64,000 nucleotides of DNA from an uncultured Pelagibacteraceae bacterium (GTDB lineage Bacteria > Pseudomonadota > Alphaproteobacteria > Pelagibacterales > Pelagibacteraceae), in assembly GCA_902614055.1 (NCBI GenBank), contig CACMJX010000001.1:399257-463256 (forward strand), given 5' to 3'. Below the pieces are notes generated by a model. It was not told the origin of the DNA, did not search any database, and worked only from the letters and a program-made list of their open reading frames with translations. Positions 10,643-22,415 of this stretch are shown here, one piece after another. A program made the translations under genes and the position numbers. The stretch's first letter is position 1. Each line of letters starts with the position of its first letter.

Positions 10643-12297
10643 GCCAAAAACTTAAAATTGCACTAGCACAGTTAAGCCCATTAGTGGGCGATGTAGACAA
10701 AAATATTTCAAAGTTGATTAAAATTAGATCAAATTTAAAAAATGATGTTGATATTCTTGTGGCTCCTGAACTTTATGTTTCTGGTTATCCTATCGACGAT
10801 TTAGTGTTAAGAGAAGACTTTCTCAAATCAGTGTCAATAGGAATTGAAAATTTAGTTTCAATTTCAGAAGATAACAAATCATCAATTATTCTTGGAGCTC
10901 CAAGAAAGTTCAATAATGCAATTAGAAATTCAGTTTTTGTAATCGAAAATGGAAAAATTTTGTCAATTAAGGACAAGTATGAGTTACCAAATACTGGAGT
11001 TTTTGATGAACAAAGAATATTTAGCCAAGGTAAATTAGAAGATTGTGTAATAATTAAAAATGTGAAGATTGGTTTACCTATATGTGAGGATATATGGGAA
11101 AGTCGGGTAGTGGAAAATTTATCAAATAAGGGTGCTGAAATAATTATTTCAATTAACGCTTCCCCTTATACTACACAAAAAAAAAATGAGAGAGATCTTG
11201 TTGCAACGCAAAGGGTTAATGAAACGAATTTACCATTAATTTATTTAAATCGAACTGGTGGTCAAGATGAGTTAATTTTTGATGGTTCATCGTTTGGATT
11301 AAATTCTGATGGGAACAAATTTTTTACGTCTTCAGAGTTTGAGGAACAAATTTCTATAATTGAATTAAATAAAGAGAATGAAATATGGAAAGGTAAAGGA
11401 AAAATTGAAAGTAAATTTTCTGAGGAAGAAAGTCTTTATAAAGCTTTAGTTATTGGTTTAAGGGATTATGTGAACAATAATAATTTTAAAGGGGTATTAT
11501 TAGGCTTATCTGGGGGAATAGATTCCGCATTAGTGGCCGCCATTGCAACAGATGCATTTGGATCTAGTTCAGTACAAGCGATTATGTTACCCAGTCCATT
11601 TACTGGAGATGAAAGTTTAAATGACGCAAAAGAAGCAGCAAGCCTATTAAATGTAAATTATTCAAATTTAAAAATAAAAGAAGCTATGAAAATTATAGAA
11701 GAAATCTTAGGAGAATTTAATGACTCAAATTTTACTAAAGGCATCACTGAAGAAAATATACAATCTAGATTAAGAGGACTTTTATTAATGGCTTTATCTA
11801 ATAGGTATGGATATATGGTTCTTGCAACAGGAAACAAATCAGAATACGCGGTTGGTTACTCAACTTTATATGGAGATATGTGTGGTGGATATGCACCTAT
11901 AAAAGATGTATGGAAAACCGATGTATTTAAACTATGTGAATGGCGAAATAAAAACTTTTCAACTTTATTTAAAGGTCCTAAGGGTCAAGTAATTCCATAT
12001 AATATTATTAGTAAACCACCTACCGCAGAATTAAGAAGTGACCAGAAGGATACTGATAGTCTTCCTGAATATGATATTTTAGATGAAATACTTAAAAGCT
12101 TGGTAGAAGAAGAAATTTCTGTAGAGAAAATAATTTCAAAAGGATTTGAAAGAGAAGTTGTAGAAAAAACTGCACAATTACTTGCTAAGTCAGAGTACAA
12201 AAGATTTCAATCTGCGCCAGGACCAAAAGTCACCCCAAAAGCATTTGGCCGTGATAGAAGATTTCCATTAACTAGTGGATTTAGAAATTGGAGTTAG
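10639..12297 (+). CDS. nadE: glutamine-dependent NAD+ synthetase
   Basis: Nitrilase-type N-terminal half (CEDIW) plus SGGIDSAL synthetase motif; C-terminal RFPLTSGFR. Confidence 0.94.
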   Translation: MSQKLKIALAQLSPLVGDVDKNISKLIKIRSNLKNDVDILVAPELYVSGYPIDDLVLREDFLKSVSIGIENLVSISEDNKSSIILGAPRKFNNAIRNSVFVIENGKILSIKDKYELPNTGVFDEQRIFSQGKLEDCVIIKNVKIGLPICEDIWESRVVENLSNKGAEIIISINASPYTTQKKNERDLVATQRVNETNLPLIYLNRTGGQDELIFDGSSFGLNSDGNKFFTSSEFEEQISIIELNKENEIWKGKGKIESKFSEEESLYKALVIGLRDYVNNNNFKGVLLGLSGGIDSALVAAIATDAFGSSSVQAIMLPSPFTGDESLNDAKEAASLLNVNYSNLKIKEAMKIIEEILGEFNDSNFTKGITEENIQSRLRGLLLMALSNRYGYMVLATGNKSEYAVGYSTLYGDMCGGYAPIKDVWKTDVFKLCEWRNKNFSTLFKGPKGQVIPYNIISKPPTAELRSDQKDTDSLPEYDILDEILKSLVEEEISVEKIISKGFEREVVEKTAQLLAKSEYKRFQSAPGPKVTPKAFGRDRRFPLTSGFRNWS

Positions 12298-13659
12298 ATG
12301 AATAAAGATATTCTTTTATCTAATTCTTTAAGCAATAAAAAAGAAATATTTGTACCTATTGATGACAAAAAAATTAGAATGTACGTTTGTGGTCCAACCG
12401 TATACGATGACCCACATATTGGAAACGCAAGACCTTTAGTAATTTTTGATATTTTATTTAAAGTACTTAAATGCAAGTATGGTAATAAAAACGTAACCTA
12501 TGTAAGAAATATCACTGATATTGATGACAAAATAATAGAAGCATCGAAAAATAAAAAAACATCAATTAAAGAACTTTCTGAGGATATTACAAAGAGATTT
12601 CATAAGGATTGTGAATACTTAAATTGTGATAAACCAACTTTTGAGCCTAGGGCGACAGATAATATCGCTTTAATGATAAATATGGTTGAAAATTTAATTA
12701 ATAAAAAAGTTGCATATGAAAGTAATAGACACGTTTATTTTGAAGTTAGTAAATTTAAAGATTATGGAAAATTGTCAAATAAAAAACAAGAGGAATTAAT
12801 TGCAGGATCAAGAGTTGTAGAGTCTGAGAATAAAAAAAAACAAGAAGACTTTGTTCTATGGAAACCATCCACAGAAGACGAACCTGGTTGGGAATCACCT
12901 TGGGGAAGAGGGCGTCCAGGTTGGCATTTAGAATGTTCAGTAATGTCCAAAAAATATCTTGGTGAAATGTTTGATATTCATGGAGGAGGAAGAGATTTAA
13001 TATTTCCGCATCACGAAAATGAAATTGCTCAATCGCGTTGTGCTAATGAAACTGAAGTTTTTTCAAATTATTGGGTACATAATGGATTTATTACCTTATC
13101 GAATGAAAAAATGGCAAAATCACAGGGAAATATTTTAAAGATAAGCGACTTTAAAAAGAATGTTAATGGCCAGGCCCTAAGACTAGCTTTAATTAGCGCA
13201 CAGTATACACAGCCTCTAGATTGGAACGATAAACTTTTAGATGAAAGTCAAAAGACAATCGATAAATGGTACAAAAGTTATGTTGGATTAGATAAGCCTA
13301 AACAAATTTCCGATGATGATCTTTTACCTTTGTATGATGATTTAAATACACCTAAGTATATTGCTAATCTTCATAAATTATTTGAAAAATCCCAATCAGG
13401 TAATCTTGAGGATAAAAAAATATTTGTCTCAGCTTGTAATTTTATTGGTTTATTAACTGAAACTAAAGATGAATGGGAAAACTTTAAAAAAAATAAATCT
13501 ATTTTAACTGATGAGTTTATCGAATTAAAAATTAAAGAACGAAATCAAGCTAGAGATAATAAAAATTACGAATTAGCTGATAAAATACGTAATGAACTTT
13601 TGGAAAAAGGAGTTCAAATAGAAGATAAAGATGGTAAAACCACTTGGAAATTTAAATAA
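12298..13659 (+). CDS. cysS: cysteinyl-tRNA synthetase
   Basis: [33 protein letters not shown]. Confidence 0.96.
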   Translation: MNKDILLSNSLSNKKEIFVPIDDKKIRMYVCGPTVYDDPHIGNARPLVIFDILFKVLKCKYGNKNVTYVRNITDIDDKIIEASKNKKTSIKELSEDITKRFHKDCEYLNCDKPTFEPRATDNIALMINMVENLINKKVAYESNRHVYFEVSKFKDYGKLSNKKQEELIAGSRVVESENKKKQEDFVLWKPSTEDEPGWESPWGRGRPGWHLECSVMSKKYLGEMFDIHGGGRDLIFPHHENEIAQSRCANETEVFSNYWVHNGFITLSNEKMAKSQGNILKISDFKKNVNGQALRLALISAQYTQPLDWNDKLLDESQKTIDKWYKSYVGLDKPKQISDDDLLPLYDDLNTPKYIANLHKLFEKSQSGNLEDKKIFVSACNFIGLLTETKDEWENFKKNKSILTDEFIELKIKERNQARDNKNYELADKIRNELLEKGVQIEDKDGKTTWKFK

Positions 13660-15257
13660 TGTCAGACAAAATATACATTTTTGATACTACGTTACGTGAT
13701 GGTGCACAGACGCAAGGGGTTGATTTTTCCTTGGATGATAAAGAAAAAATTTCATTAGCATTAGATAATCTAGGAGTTGACTATATTGAAGGTGGGTGGC
13801 CAGGAGCAAATCCAACAGATACAGAATTTTTTAATAAAAAACATTCTTTTAAAAATTCAATATTAACTGCTTTTGGGATGACTAAGAAGTCAGATCATAG
13901 TGCTGAAAATGATCCAATGATTTCATCATTAATAAATTCTAAAGCAAATTCAATTTGTTTGTTTGGAAAATCTTGGGATTTCCATGTTGACGTTGCTTTA
14001 GGCATTTCAAAAGAACAAAATTTAAAAAATATCAGCGAAAGTGCAAAACACATTATTAAATCTGGAAAAGAATTTATGTTTGATGCTGAACATTTTTTTG
14101 ATGGTTATAAATCTAACAAAGAATATGCGTTAAGTTGTATTAAATCTGCATATGACCAAGGAGCGAGATGGATTGTTCTATGTGATACTAATGGAGGAAC
14201 GCTACCTCATGAAATATCTAAAATAGTTATTGATGTAGCAAAACATATACCAGGTAAAAATTTAGGAATTCACGCACACAATGATACAGAAAATGCAGTT
14301 GCTAATTCATTAGTTGCAATTCAAGCTGGCGTTAGACAAGTGCAGGGAACTATTAATGGATTAGGAGAAAGATGTGGTAATGCTAATTTAATGTCACTAA
14401 TTCCATCTTTATATTTAAAACACGAATTTTCTAATAATTATGAAATAAATATAAATGAAGAGAATATTAAACATCTTACACAATGCTCCAGACTTTTAGA
14501 TGAAATTTTAAATAGAAAACCAAATAAACATTTACCTTATGTAGGTGCTGCAGCATTTTCGCATAAAGGTGGGATGCATGTTTCTGCAGTACAAAAAGAC
14601 CCAAAAACTTATGAACACATTAATCCTAACGAAGTTGGAAATACAAGAAATATTATTGTTTCAGATCAAGCAGGGCAATCTAATATTTTATCTAGATTAG
14701 AAACTATAGGAATCGATATAAAAAAAAATGATCCAAAAATTAAACAACTCTTAGGAGAGGTTAAAGGAAGAGAATTTATTGGTTATAGTTATGATGGCGC
14801 AGATGCTTCGTTTGAATTATTAGCTAGAAGAATAGTAGGAGAAATTCCAAGGTATTTAATCATTAAAGCTTACGATGTATCCGTGAAAAAAAATTCATCA
14901 GGAGAAATTATTTCATCAGCTAAAGCAGAACTAGAAGTAGATGGCGAAACAATTGTGTGTGAAGGAGAGGGTAATGGCCCAGTAAATGCTTTAGATAATG
15001 CAATAAGAAACAACATAAAAAAGATTTCGAAATATACTGATTATCTTAAAGATTTAAGATTAGTTGATTATAAAGTAAGAATATTAAATACAGGAACAGA
15101 AGCTGTAACTAGAGTTTCAATTGAAAGTACAGACTCCCAAGGTAAGAACTGGTTTACAATAGGAGTATCACCAAATATTATTGATGCTTCATTCAAAGCA
15201 TTAATAGATAGTCTTGATTATAAGTTATTTAAAGATAATGCACCAGCAAGTGCTTAA
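13659..15257 (+). CDS. cimA: citramalate synthase (isopropylmalate/homocitrate synthase family)
   Basis: FDTTLRDGAQTQGVDFSLDDK; HAHNDTENAVANSL; INGLGERCGNANL; C-terminal regulatory domain. Confidence 0.9.
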   Translation: MSDKIYIFDTTLRDGAQTQGVDFSLDDKEKISLALDNLGVDYIEGGWPGANPTDTEFFNKKHSFKNSILTAFGMTKKSDHSAENDPMISSLINSKANSICLFGKSWDFHVDVALGISKEQNLKNISESAKHIIKSGKEFMFDAEHFFDGYKSNKEYALSCIKSAYDQGARWIVLCDTNGGTLPHEISKIVIDVAKHIPGKNLGIHAHNDTENAVANSLVAIQAGVRQVQGTINGLGERCGNANLMSLIPSLYLKHEFSNNYEININEENIKHLTQCSRLLDEILNRKPNKHLPYVGAAAFSHKGGMHVSAVQKDPKTYEHINPNEVGNTRNIIVSDQAGQSNILSRLETIGIDIKKNDPKIKQLLGEVKGREFIGYSYDGADASFELLARRIVGEIPRYLIIKAYDVSVKKNSSGEIISSAKAELEVDGETIVCEGEGNGPVNALDNAIRNNIKKISKYTDYLKDLRLVDYKVRILNTGTEAVTRVSIESTDSQGKNWFTIGVSPNIIDASFKALIDSLDYKLFKDNAPASA

Positions 15258-15970
15258 TGTATTTTAATAATATTTCATTTATTCTTCACAAGCCTCAGCT
15301 ATCTGAAAACATTGGTTTATGTGCAAGAGCTATGAAAAATTTTGGTTTTAACAATTTATCATTAATAGAACCAAAACCAATATTCCCAAATGATAAAATT
15401 ATAGCAACTTCTGTTGGAGCCAAAGATATTATAAAAAAAACTAAAGTTTATTCAAACTTGGAAAAATCGTTATCCAAAACTGATATTTTAATTGCAACTT
15501 CAGCAAGGTTTAGAAATAAAAATATTAAACATATTTCATTAAATAACTTAAGAAAAATAAATTTTACAAAGAAAGTTAGTTTTTTATTTGGTTCTGAAGC
15601 TTCTGGATTAACAAATGATGAAGTAAGTTATGCCGATTATACTTTACAAATTCCAAGTAATAGTAAATTTAGATCACTAAATTTATCACATAGTCTGGTA
15701 ATAGTAGCTCAAACAGTTTCTTACTTAATATCAGTAAATAAAGTTGATTTTCAAAAGTCAAAAAAAATACAAACAGCTACTAAGAAAGAAATATCTAGTA
15801 TGCTGAATTTTTGTCTATCTTCCTTAGAAAACCAAAATTTTTTTAAACAAGAGGCTAAAAAACCTATAATGATAGAAAATTTACGAAGTATTTTTTATAA
15901 AATGGAACTCTCGAAAAAAGAAATACGCATTTTATCAAGTGTATTTGCTGGTCTCACCAGAAAACCTTGA
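15257..15970 (+). CDS. SPOUT family tRNA/rRNA methyltransferase, TrmJ-like
   Basis: PQLSENIGLCARAMKNFG; LFGSEASGLTNDEVSYAD; IPSNSKFRSLNLSHSL. Confidence 0.82.
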   Translation: MYFNNISFILHKPQLSENIGLCARAMKNFGFNNLSLIEPKPIFPNDKIIATSVGAKDIIKKTKVYSNLEKSLSKTDILIATSARFRNKNIKHISLNNLRKINFTKKVSFLFGSEASGLTNDEVSYADYTLQIPSNSKFRSLNLSHSLVIVAQTVSYLISVNKVDFQKSKKIQTATKKEISSMLNFCLSSLENQNFFKQEAKKPIMIENLRSIFYKMELSKKEIRILSSVFAGLTRKP

Positions 15971-15998
15971 TTGACAAAAATTTTTTGATGTCTATAAA
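15971..15998 (+). promoter_or_regulatory. sigma70-type promoter for rpsD (TTGACA-16-TATAAA)
   Basis: TTGACA 15971-15976, TATAAA 15993-15998; rpsD ATG at 16013, so a very short 5'UTR. Confidence 0.6.
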
Positions 15999-16012
15999 CC
16001 CATTACCATAAT

Positions 16013-16630
16013 ATGACAAAACGATTAAACTCAAAACATAAAGTAGATAGAAGACTAAAAGTTAATTTATGGGGTAGACCCAAAAGTCCTTTTAATACTA
16101 GAGCGTATCCTCCTGGGCAGCACGGACAAACTAAATCATCTAAACCATCAGATTATGGGATTCAACTTCAAGCTAAACAAAAACTTAAATGTTACTATGG
16201 TAACATGAATGAAAGACAATTTCGAAATATGTATAAAAGAGCCATTATGAAAAAAGGTGACACTGCCGAAAATTTAATTGGTTTACTCGAGAGAAGGTTA
16301 GATGCTGTAATTTATAGATCAAAATTATCAAATACTATTTTTTCATCTAGACAATTAATAAACCATGGACACGTCAGGGTTAATGGTAAAAAAGTAAATA
16401 TTTCTAGTTACCAAGTAAAAGAAGAAGACAGTATTGAAATAAGAGATAAATCCAAACAACTAGCTTTGATAGATATAGCTCTTGCAAACAAAGAAAGAGA
16501 AGTTCCTGAGTATTTACAACTAGATGAAAAAAATAAAAAAGTAAAATTTGTAAGAATTCCAAAATTTGAGGAAGTTCCTTACCCTGTTGTGATGGAACCT
16601 AACCTTGTAATTGAGTATTATTCTAGATAA
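16013..16630 (+). CDS. rpsD: 30S ribosomal protein S4
   Basis: RRLDAVIYRSKLSNTIFSSRQLINHGHVRVNGKKVN. Confidence 0.97.
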   Translation: MTKRLNSKHKVDRRLKVNLWGRPKSPFNTRAYPPGQHGQTKSSKPSDYGIQLQAKQKLKCYYGNMNERQFRNMYKRAIMKKGDTAENLIGLLERRLDAVIYRSKLSNTIFSSRQLINHGHVRVNGKKVNISSYQVKEEDSIEIRDKSKQLALIDIALANKEREVPEYLQLDEKNKKVKFVRIPKFEEVPYPVVMEPNLVIEYYSR

Positions 16631-16655
16631 TTAATCTATAAGACTTTAAGTAAAC

Positions 16656-16994
16656 TTAGCTTTTCTTTTTAAATTCTATTCCGTTATCTTCAAGAAGTTT
16701 TGCTAATTCCCCACTTTCGAACATTTCTTTTACAATATCACATCCACCAATGAATTCATTTTTTACATATAGCTGTGGGATTGTAGGCCAATCACTAAAA
16801 ACTTTAATTCCTTCTCTAAGATTTTGATCAGCCAAAACATTTACACCTTTAAATTTCACCTCAAGCATTTTTAAAATATTTGTAACAGCCATAGAAAATC
16901 CACACTGAGGAGCGTCTGGCGTTCCTTTCATGAATAAGCACACTTCATTATTTTTAATTTCATTATTAATTAATTCATTAGTTTGATTATCCAT
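16656..16994 (-). CDS. grxD: monothiol glutaredoxin (Grx4 family)
   Basis: LFMKGTPDAPQCGFSM; DWPTIPQLYVKNEFIGGCDIVKEMFESGEL. Confidence 0.93.
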   Translation of the reverse strand: MDNQTNELINNEIKNNEVCLFMKGTPDAPQCGFSMAVTNILKMLEVKFKGVNVLADQNLREGIKVFSDWPTIPQLYVKNEFIGGCDIVKEMFESGELAKLLEDNGIEFKKKS

Positions 16995-17225
16995 TTAGTT
17001 CTCCTTAGTTTTAACTGCTAGTGCATGTAATTCGTTACCCATTTTTCCTTTGAGTGAATTATATACCATTTTGTGTTGTTGAATTTTACTCTTTCCTGCA
17101 AATTGCGACGAAATTACTGTGGCAGAGTAATGATTGCCATCTCCTGCAAGATCTTGAATTTCTATTTTAGCATCTGGTAATGCTTCCTTTATTAAGATTT
17201 CAATTTCTTTTAAATCCATTGCCAT
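16995..17225 (-). CDS. BolA family protein
   Basis: DLAGDGNHYSATVISSQFAGKSKIQQHKMVYNSL; adjacent to monothiol glutaredoxin. Confidence 0.9.
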   Translation of the reverse strand: MAMDLKEIEILIKEALPDAKIEIQDLAGDGNHYSATVISSQFAGKSKIQQHKMVYNSLKGKMGNELHALAVKTKEN

Positions 17226-19420
17226 TAGTTAACCATATATTCCTTTAGCCAATTTTTATAGCCTTCTTTAATATCGTCAATTGATAATTTTAGATCATTT
17301 TCTAATGTAATTTTATTGCCTTGCACTAAACCCAATTTGTCAAAATGAATAGAGTCTGTTTTAAGCATATTTTCAACATTTTCTAAATTTTCTGGTTTAA
17401 CTTCAATAATATACCTTCCTTGATCTTCACCAAAAAAATACTCAAATTTATTTACTAGGCCATTTAAAGGAAACAATTTTATACCTTTACCGCTCTTAAT
17501 ACTCATTTTAGATATAGCAGTTAAAATTCCTCCTAAAGACACGTCATGACAGGTCTCAATTAAATTTTTATTTCTTAAATTTAAAATACTCATCCCATTC
17601 TGTTTTTCGTTGAATAAGTTAATTTCCGGTGGAGGACCTTTTAATTCAGATAATATATTTCTTGCAAATACTGATTGATCTAAGTGTCCTTCAGTTTTAC
17701 CTATTACTAAAAGATAATTACCTTCATTCTTTAATTTCATTGTCATCATTTTTTTGTAATTAGATAACAATCCTATACCTCCAATTGAGGGTGTGGGTTT
17801 AATTCCCTTATCTTTTGTTTCATTATAAAAAGAGACATTTCCTGAAACCACTGGGTAATTTAAATATTTGGATGCCTCTGCAATCCCCTCAACACACTCA
17901 ACAAATTCACCCATATTTTTTTCTTTTTCTGGATTACCAAAATTTAGGCAATTTGTAATTGCTATTGGTTTTGCACCTACAGAAATCATATTTCTCCAGC
18001 TTTCACAAACTACTTGTTTGCCCCCCGTTAATGGATGTGCATGACAATAAGTTGCAGACGAATCTACAGACGCGGCAACAGCTTTATTTGTGCCATGAAC
18101 TCTTACAACACCAGCATTACCTCCAGGTTTTTGTATAGTATCCCCCATAACAGTATGATCATATTGGTTCCAGATCCATTCTTTATCTGCAATATTTGGA
18201 TCAATTAAAATTTTTTTTAAACAATCACCAAGTTTTAAAGATTTAAATTGTTCCTTTGAAAAATTATTTTCTTTTGGAAGTTTCGCTTTTATCCATTTTC
18301 GATCATACATAGGTGCGTTCTCAGCTAAAAAATCAATTGGAATTTCAGCAACTTTTTCATTCTTGAAAAACAATTCTATATTTTTACTATTTGTTGTCTT
18401 TCCAATTACTGCAAAGTCTAAGTTCCACTTATCAAATATTTTTTTTGCTTCATTTTCTTTTCCTTCTTCTAAAACTATAAGCATTCTCTCTTGGCTTTCT
18501 GAGAGCATTATCTCATAAGGTGACATATTTTCTTCTCTACAGGGAACTTTTGTTAAATCTATTTCAATACCTAAATCACCTTTAGATGCCATTTCAATGC
18601 TAGATGATGTTAAACCCGCAGCACCCATATCCTGAATTGATATAATTGATTTACCAGCCATAAGTTCAAGACAAGCTTCAAGTAAAAGTTTTTCTGTGAA
18701 TGGATCGCCAACTTGAACAGTGGGTTTTTTTTCTTCTATTTTGTCATCAAAAATAGCCGATGCCATACTTGCACCATGGATTCCATCTCTTCCTGTTTTT
18801 GATCCAACATAAATTACTGGTTTGTTAATTCCCGCAGCTTTTGAATAAAATATTTTATTTTTATTCACTAAACCTAGTGTCATTGCATTGACTAAAATAT
18901 TTCCATTATAAGACTCATCAAAGCAAGTTTGACCAGCAATTGTGGGAACACCTATACAATTACCATATCCACCAATACCTTTCACAACTCCTCTTAATAA
19001 ATTTCTTGTTTTTTCATGATCTGGAGAGCCAAAATGAATAGAATTTAAATTAGCAATAGGTCTCGCACCCATTGTAAATACATCTCTCATAATCCCACCA
19101 ACACCAGTTGCTGCTCCTTGATAAGGCTCAATAAATGATGGATGGTTATGGCTTTCTATTTTAAATACAATCGCATCATCATCTTCAATATCTACAACTC
19201 CAGCATTTTCTCCAGGACCCTGGATAACCTGGTCACCTCTGGTGTGTAATTTTTTTAAATGTTTTCTAGATGATTTGTAAGAGCAGTGTTCATTCCACAT
19301 TGCTGAAAAAACTCCTAATTCTGTAATATTTGGTGTTCTCTTTAAAAGATTACAGATTTTCTTATACTCATCACCTTTTAATCCATGCTCAATTGCAATT
19401 TTTTCATTAACTTCAATCAT
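17225..19420 (-). CDS. purL: phosphoribosylformylglycinamidine synthase, large subunit
   Basis: [38 protein letters not shown]. Confidence 0.97.
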   Translation of the reverse strand: MIEVNEKIAIEHGLKGDEYKKICNLLKRTPNITELGVFSAMWNEHCSYKSSRKHLKKLHTRGDQVIQGPGENAGVVDIEDDDAIVFKIESHNHPSFIEPYQGAATGVGGIMRDVFTMGARPIANLNSIHFGSPDHEKTRNLLRGVVKGIGGYGNCIGVPTIAGQTCFDESYNGNILVNAMTLGLVNKNKIFYSKAAGINKPVIYVGSKTGRDGIHGASMASAIFDDKIEEKKPTVQVGDPFTEKLLLEACLELMAGKSIISIQDMGAAGLTSSSIEMASKGDLGIEIDLTKVPCREENMSPYEIMLSESQERMLIVLEEGKENEAKKIFDKWNLDFAVIGKTTNSKNIELFFKNEKVAEIPIDFLAENAPMYDRKWIKAKLPKENNFSKEQFKSLKLGDCLKKILIDPNIADKEWIWNQYDHTVMGDTIQKPGGNAGVVRVHGTNKAVAASVDSSATYCHAHPLTGGKQVVCESWRNMISVGAKPIAITNCLNFGNPEKEKNMGEFVECVEGIAEASKYLNYPVVSGNVSFYNETKDKGIKPTPSIGGIGLLSNYKKMMTMKLKNEGNYLLVIGKTEGHLDQSVFARNILSELKGPPPEINLFNEKQNGMSILNLRNKNLIETCHDVSLGGILTAISKMSIKSGKGIKLFPLNGLVNKFEYFFGEDQGRYIIEVKPENLENVENMLKTDSIHFDKLGLVQGNKITLENDLKLSIDDIKEGYKNWLKEYMVN

Positions 19421-20100
19421 TATAAGCTTTCAATTAAATTTTCAAAAAAAATTGATCCATCTTCACCTGATAAAAATGGATCAATCATTCTTTCTGGGTG
19501 AGGCATCATTCCTAAAATATTTTTATCTTTGTTAAATATACCAGCTATATTTTTTAAAGCGCCGTTTGGGTTATTCTTTTCATCATCATTTCCTTCATGG
19601 TCACAATATGTCACTGCAATTTGATCATTGTCTTCAATTGATTTTAATTCGTCGTTTGAGCAAAAATAATTTCCTTCATTGTGAGCAATATGGAGTTTTA
19701 AAACTTCTTTTTCAATTTTTTTAAAATATTTATTCTCTTTATTTTTAATTTTTACGAAAACATTTTTGCAAATAAAGTTTAAGTATTTATTTTGTTGAAG
19801 TATTCCAGGCAACAAACCTGTCTCAGTTAGTATTTGAAAACCATTACAAATTCCAAGGACTAATCCTCCTGAATTTGCAAAATCAATCACAGATTTAATT
19901 ATTCTTGATTTTCCTGCAATACTGCCACATCTAAGGTAATCACCGTAAGAAAAACCTCCAGGCAGTACAATTAAATCACTTTTAGGTATTTTAGAATCAT
20001 CATGCCAAACCATTTGATTGTCAAAACCAAATTTCTTTAAAGCCACATCCATATCTCTATCGCAATTTGAACCAGGAAATATAATTACTGATGATTTCAT
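19420..20100 (-). CDS. purQ: phosphoribosylformylglycinamidine synthase, glutaminase subunit
   Basis: [40 protein letters not shown]; internal Met at 20100 is the likely start. Confidence 0.95.
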   Translation of the reverse strand: MKSSVIIFPGSNCDRDMDVALKKFGFDNQMVWHDDSKIPKSDLIVLPGGFSYGDYLRCGSIAGKSRIIKSVIDFANSGGLVLGICNGFQILTETGLLPGILQQNKYLNFICKNVFVKIKNKENKYFKKIEKEVLKLHIAHNEGNYFCSNDELKSIEDNDQIAVTYCDHEGNDDEKNNPNGALKNIAGIFNKDKNILGMMPHPERMIDPFLSGEDGSIFFENLIESL

Positions 20101-20107
20101 TAAGTAG

Positions 20108-20341
20108 TTACAAGATTTTATAATCCTCAATAACTAGATTAGCTAAAAGTTTTTTACACATTTCTTCTGCTTGAGATTTAGCTATACCCTTATCGCTCTC
20201 GTTTACCTCAATTTCAAAATACTTTCCTTGTCTAACTTCTGAAACGTTATCAAAAGCCATACCATTCAAAGTTTGCTGTATTGCTTTACCTTGAGGATCT
20301 AAAACACCATTTTTTAGAGTGACTATTAGTTTTACTCTCAT
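20108..20341 (-). CDS. purS: phosphoribosylformylglycinamidine synthase subunit PurS
   Basis: LKNGVLDPQGKAIQQTL; position between purC and purQ. Confidence 0.94.
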   Translation of the reverse strand: MRVKLIVTLKNGVLDPQGKAIQQTLNGMAFDNVSEVRQGKYFEIEVNESDKGIAKSQAEEMCKKLLANLVIEDYKIL

Positions 20342-21123
20342 TTTTTTTTAATTTTTACAGCTTTTGGTTTAGGATAGGTTAATGGTCTTATGTTTGATTG
20401 CTCGTGTAATATATTTAATCTAACAGCTACTTCTTGATAAGCTTCAACTAAGTTTCCTAAATTATTTCTAAACCTATCTTTATCTAGTTTTTTATCTGTA
20501 CGCATGTCCCAAAGCCTACAAGTATCAGGGCTAATTTCGTCAGCTAACATTACTTCTTTTTTGCGATCACTTTCACTTCTTCCAAATTCAACTTTAAAAT
20601 CTACTAATTTAATTCCAACGCCTCTAAACATCCCTTGAAGAAAATCATTTATTCTTCTTACTTCTTCGTAAATAAAATCTAGCTCAAATACATCCATCCA
20701 TTTAAAAGCTAAAATATGTTCTCTACTTACTAATGGGTCGCCTAAATCATCATTTTTTAAGCAATACTCAACTAATGGATAATCCAATATAGTTCCGTCC
20801 TCTATTCCTAATCTTTTTGTTAAAGATCCTGTAGCAATATTTCTGACAATAAATTCAATTGGAATAATTTCAACTAACTTTACAAGTTGTTCTCTCATAT
20901 TAATTCTTTTTACTAAATGGTTTTTGATACCAACATTACTTAATTGGGTAAGTATGTGCTCTGATATTCTATTATTTAAAATTCCTTTACCCTCAATGAC
21001 ATCTTTTTTTTGATTATTGAAAGCAGTAGCATCATCCTTGAAGTGTTGAATTACTAAATTCTTGTCACTGGTAGCATAAATTATTTTTGCTTTACCTTCG
21101 TATAATTTTTTCCCTTTTTTCAT
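20338..21123 (-). CDS. purC: SAICAR synthetase
   Basis: LYEGKAKIIYAT; VRNIATGSLTKRLGIEDG; DEISPDTCRLWD. Confidence 0.96.
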   Translation of the reverse strand: MKKGKKLYEGKAKIIYATSDKNLVIQHFKDDATAFNNQKKDVIEGKGILNNRISEHILTQLSNVGIKNHLVKRINMREQLVKLVEIIPIEFIVRNIATGSLTKRLGIEDGTILDYPLVEYCLKNDDLGDPLVSREHILAFKWMDVFELDFIYEEVRRINDFLQGMFRGVGIKLVDFKVEFGRSESDRKKEVMLADEISPDTCRLWDMRTDKKLDKDRFRNNLGNLVEAYQEVAVRLNILHEQSNIRPLTYPKPKAVKIKKK

Positions 21124-22415
21124 TTTTTAAACACCCTTTTAAAAATTAAATTAACATTCTTAAAGTGTGAGGAATAATCAAATATTTTTTTCATTTTTTT
21201 GTTTGATACTCTAGATGTAATGTTTTTGTCGCTCATCACAACATCTAAAAGGTTAAGATTATCTGCTATGCATTTTTTAGCGTGTGCTTGGACCAATCTA
21301 TACGAATTTTCTCTAGATAAACCTGATTTAGTTAATTCGAGCATCAACTCTTGTGAGAAAATGGTACCCTTTGTGATATTAAGGTTATTAAGCATTTTCT
21401 TTGGATAGACTATCATTTTGTCTAAAACGTTTGCTAATCTCACTAAAGCAAAATCCAATGTTATATTTGCATCTGGTCCTATGTTTCTTTCGACACTTGA
21501 ATGTGAAATATCTCTTTCATGCCAAAGTGCAATATTTTCTAAAGCTGGAATGGTATAGCTTCTAACCATTCTAGCTAGTCCAGTTAGGTTTTCACTTAGT
21601 ATAGGGTTCTTCTTGTGAGGCATTGCACTTGATCCTTTTTGTTTTTTTGAAAAAAATTCCTGCAATTCATAAACTTCAGTTCTTTGTAAGTGTCTAATTT
21701 CAGTTGAAATTCTCTCAATTGATCCTGCTATAATACCTAAAACTGAAAAATAATATGCATGTCTATCTCTTGGAATAATCTGTGTAGATACTGGTTCAGC
21801 TTTTAATCCCAATTTTTTTGCAACATGTCTCTCTACATTAGGATTAATGTTTGCAAATGTGCCAACAGCACCTGAGATTGTACAAGTTGATATTTCATCT
21901 ATGGCACTAATTAATCTTTTTTTATTTCTTTTAAATTCTTCATAATAAGAAGCTAATTTTAGTCCAAATGTTATAGGTTCAGCATGTATCCCATGACTTC
22001 TACCCATGCATGGTGTGAATTTATATTTTTTAGCTTTTGATTTTAAAACTTTTAATATTTGATCAATATCCTTTAATAAAATTTTACCAGACTGGACTAA
22101 TTGAATATTAAAACTTGTATCTACCACATCTGATGAGGTCATTCCTTGGTGTAAATATCTAGCTTTAATACCTACTTTTTCAGTAATGGATGTGAGAAAT
22201 GCTATAACATCATGCTTTACTTTAGCTTCGATATTATGGATTCTTTTAACATTAATTTTAGCTTTTTTTCTAACAGCACTTGCCACACCTCTTGGAATTG
22301 TTCCTAATTTTTCCATTCCTTCAGCTGCAGCAATCTCTACGTCTAACCAGATTTGAAATTTATTATATTCGGACCATATATCCGTAAGTTCTTTTCTAGA
22401 GTATCGTGTTATCAT
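21120..22415 (-). CDS. purB: adenylosuccinate lyase
   Basis: MTSSDVVDTS; GRSHGIHAEP; GSSAMPHKKNPI. Confidence 0.96.
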   Translation of the reverse strand: MITRYSRKELTDIWSEYNKFQIWLDVEIAAAEGMEKLGTIPRGVASAVRKKAKINVKRIHNIEAKVKHDVIAFLTSITEKVGIKARYLHQGMTSSDVVDTSFNIQLVQSGKILLKDIDQILKVLKSKAKKYKFTPCMGRSHGIHAEPITFGLKLASYYEEFKRNKKRLISAIDEISTCTISGAVGTFANINPNVERHVAKKLGLKAEPVSTQIIPRDRHAYYFSVLGIIAGSIERISTEIRHLQRTEVYELQEFFSKKQKGSSAMPHKKNPILSENLTGLARMVRSYTIPALENIALWHERDISHSSVERNIGPDANITLDFALVRLANVLDKMIVYPKKMLNNLNITKGTIFSQELMLELTKSGLSRENSYRLVQAHAKKCIADNLNLLDVVMSDKNITSRVSNKKMKKIFDYSSHFKNVNLIFKRVFKK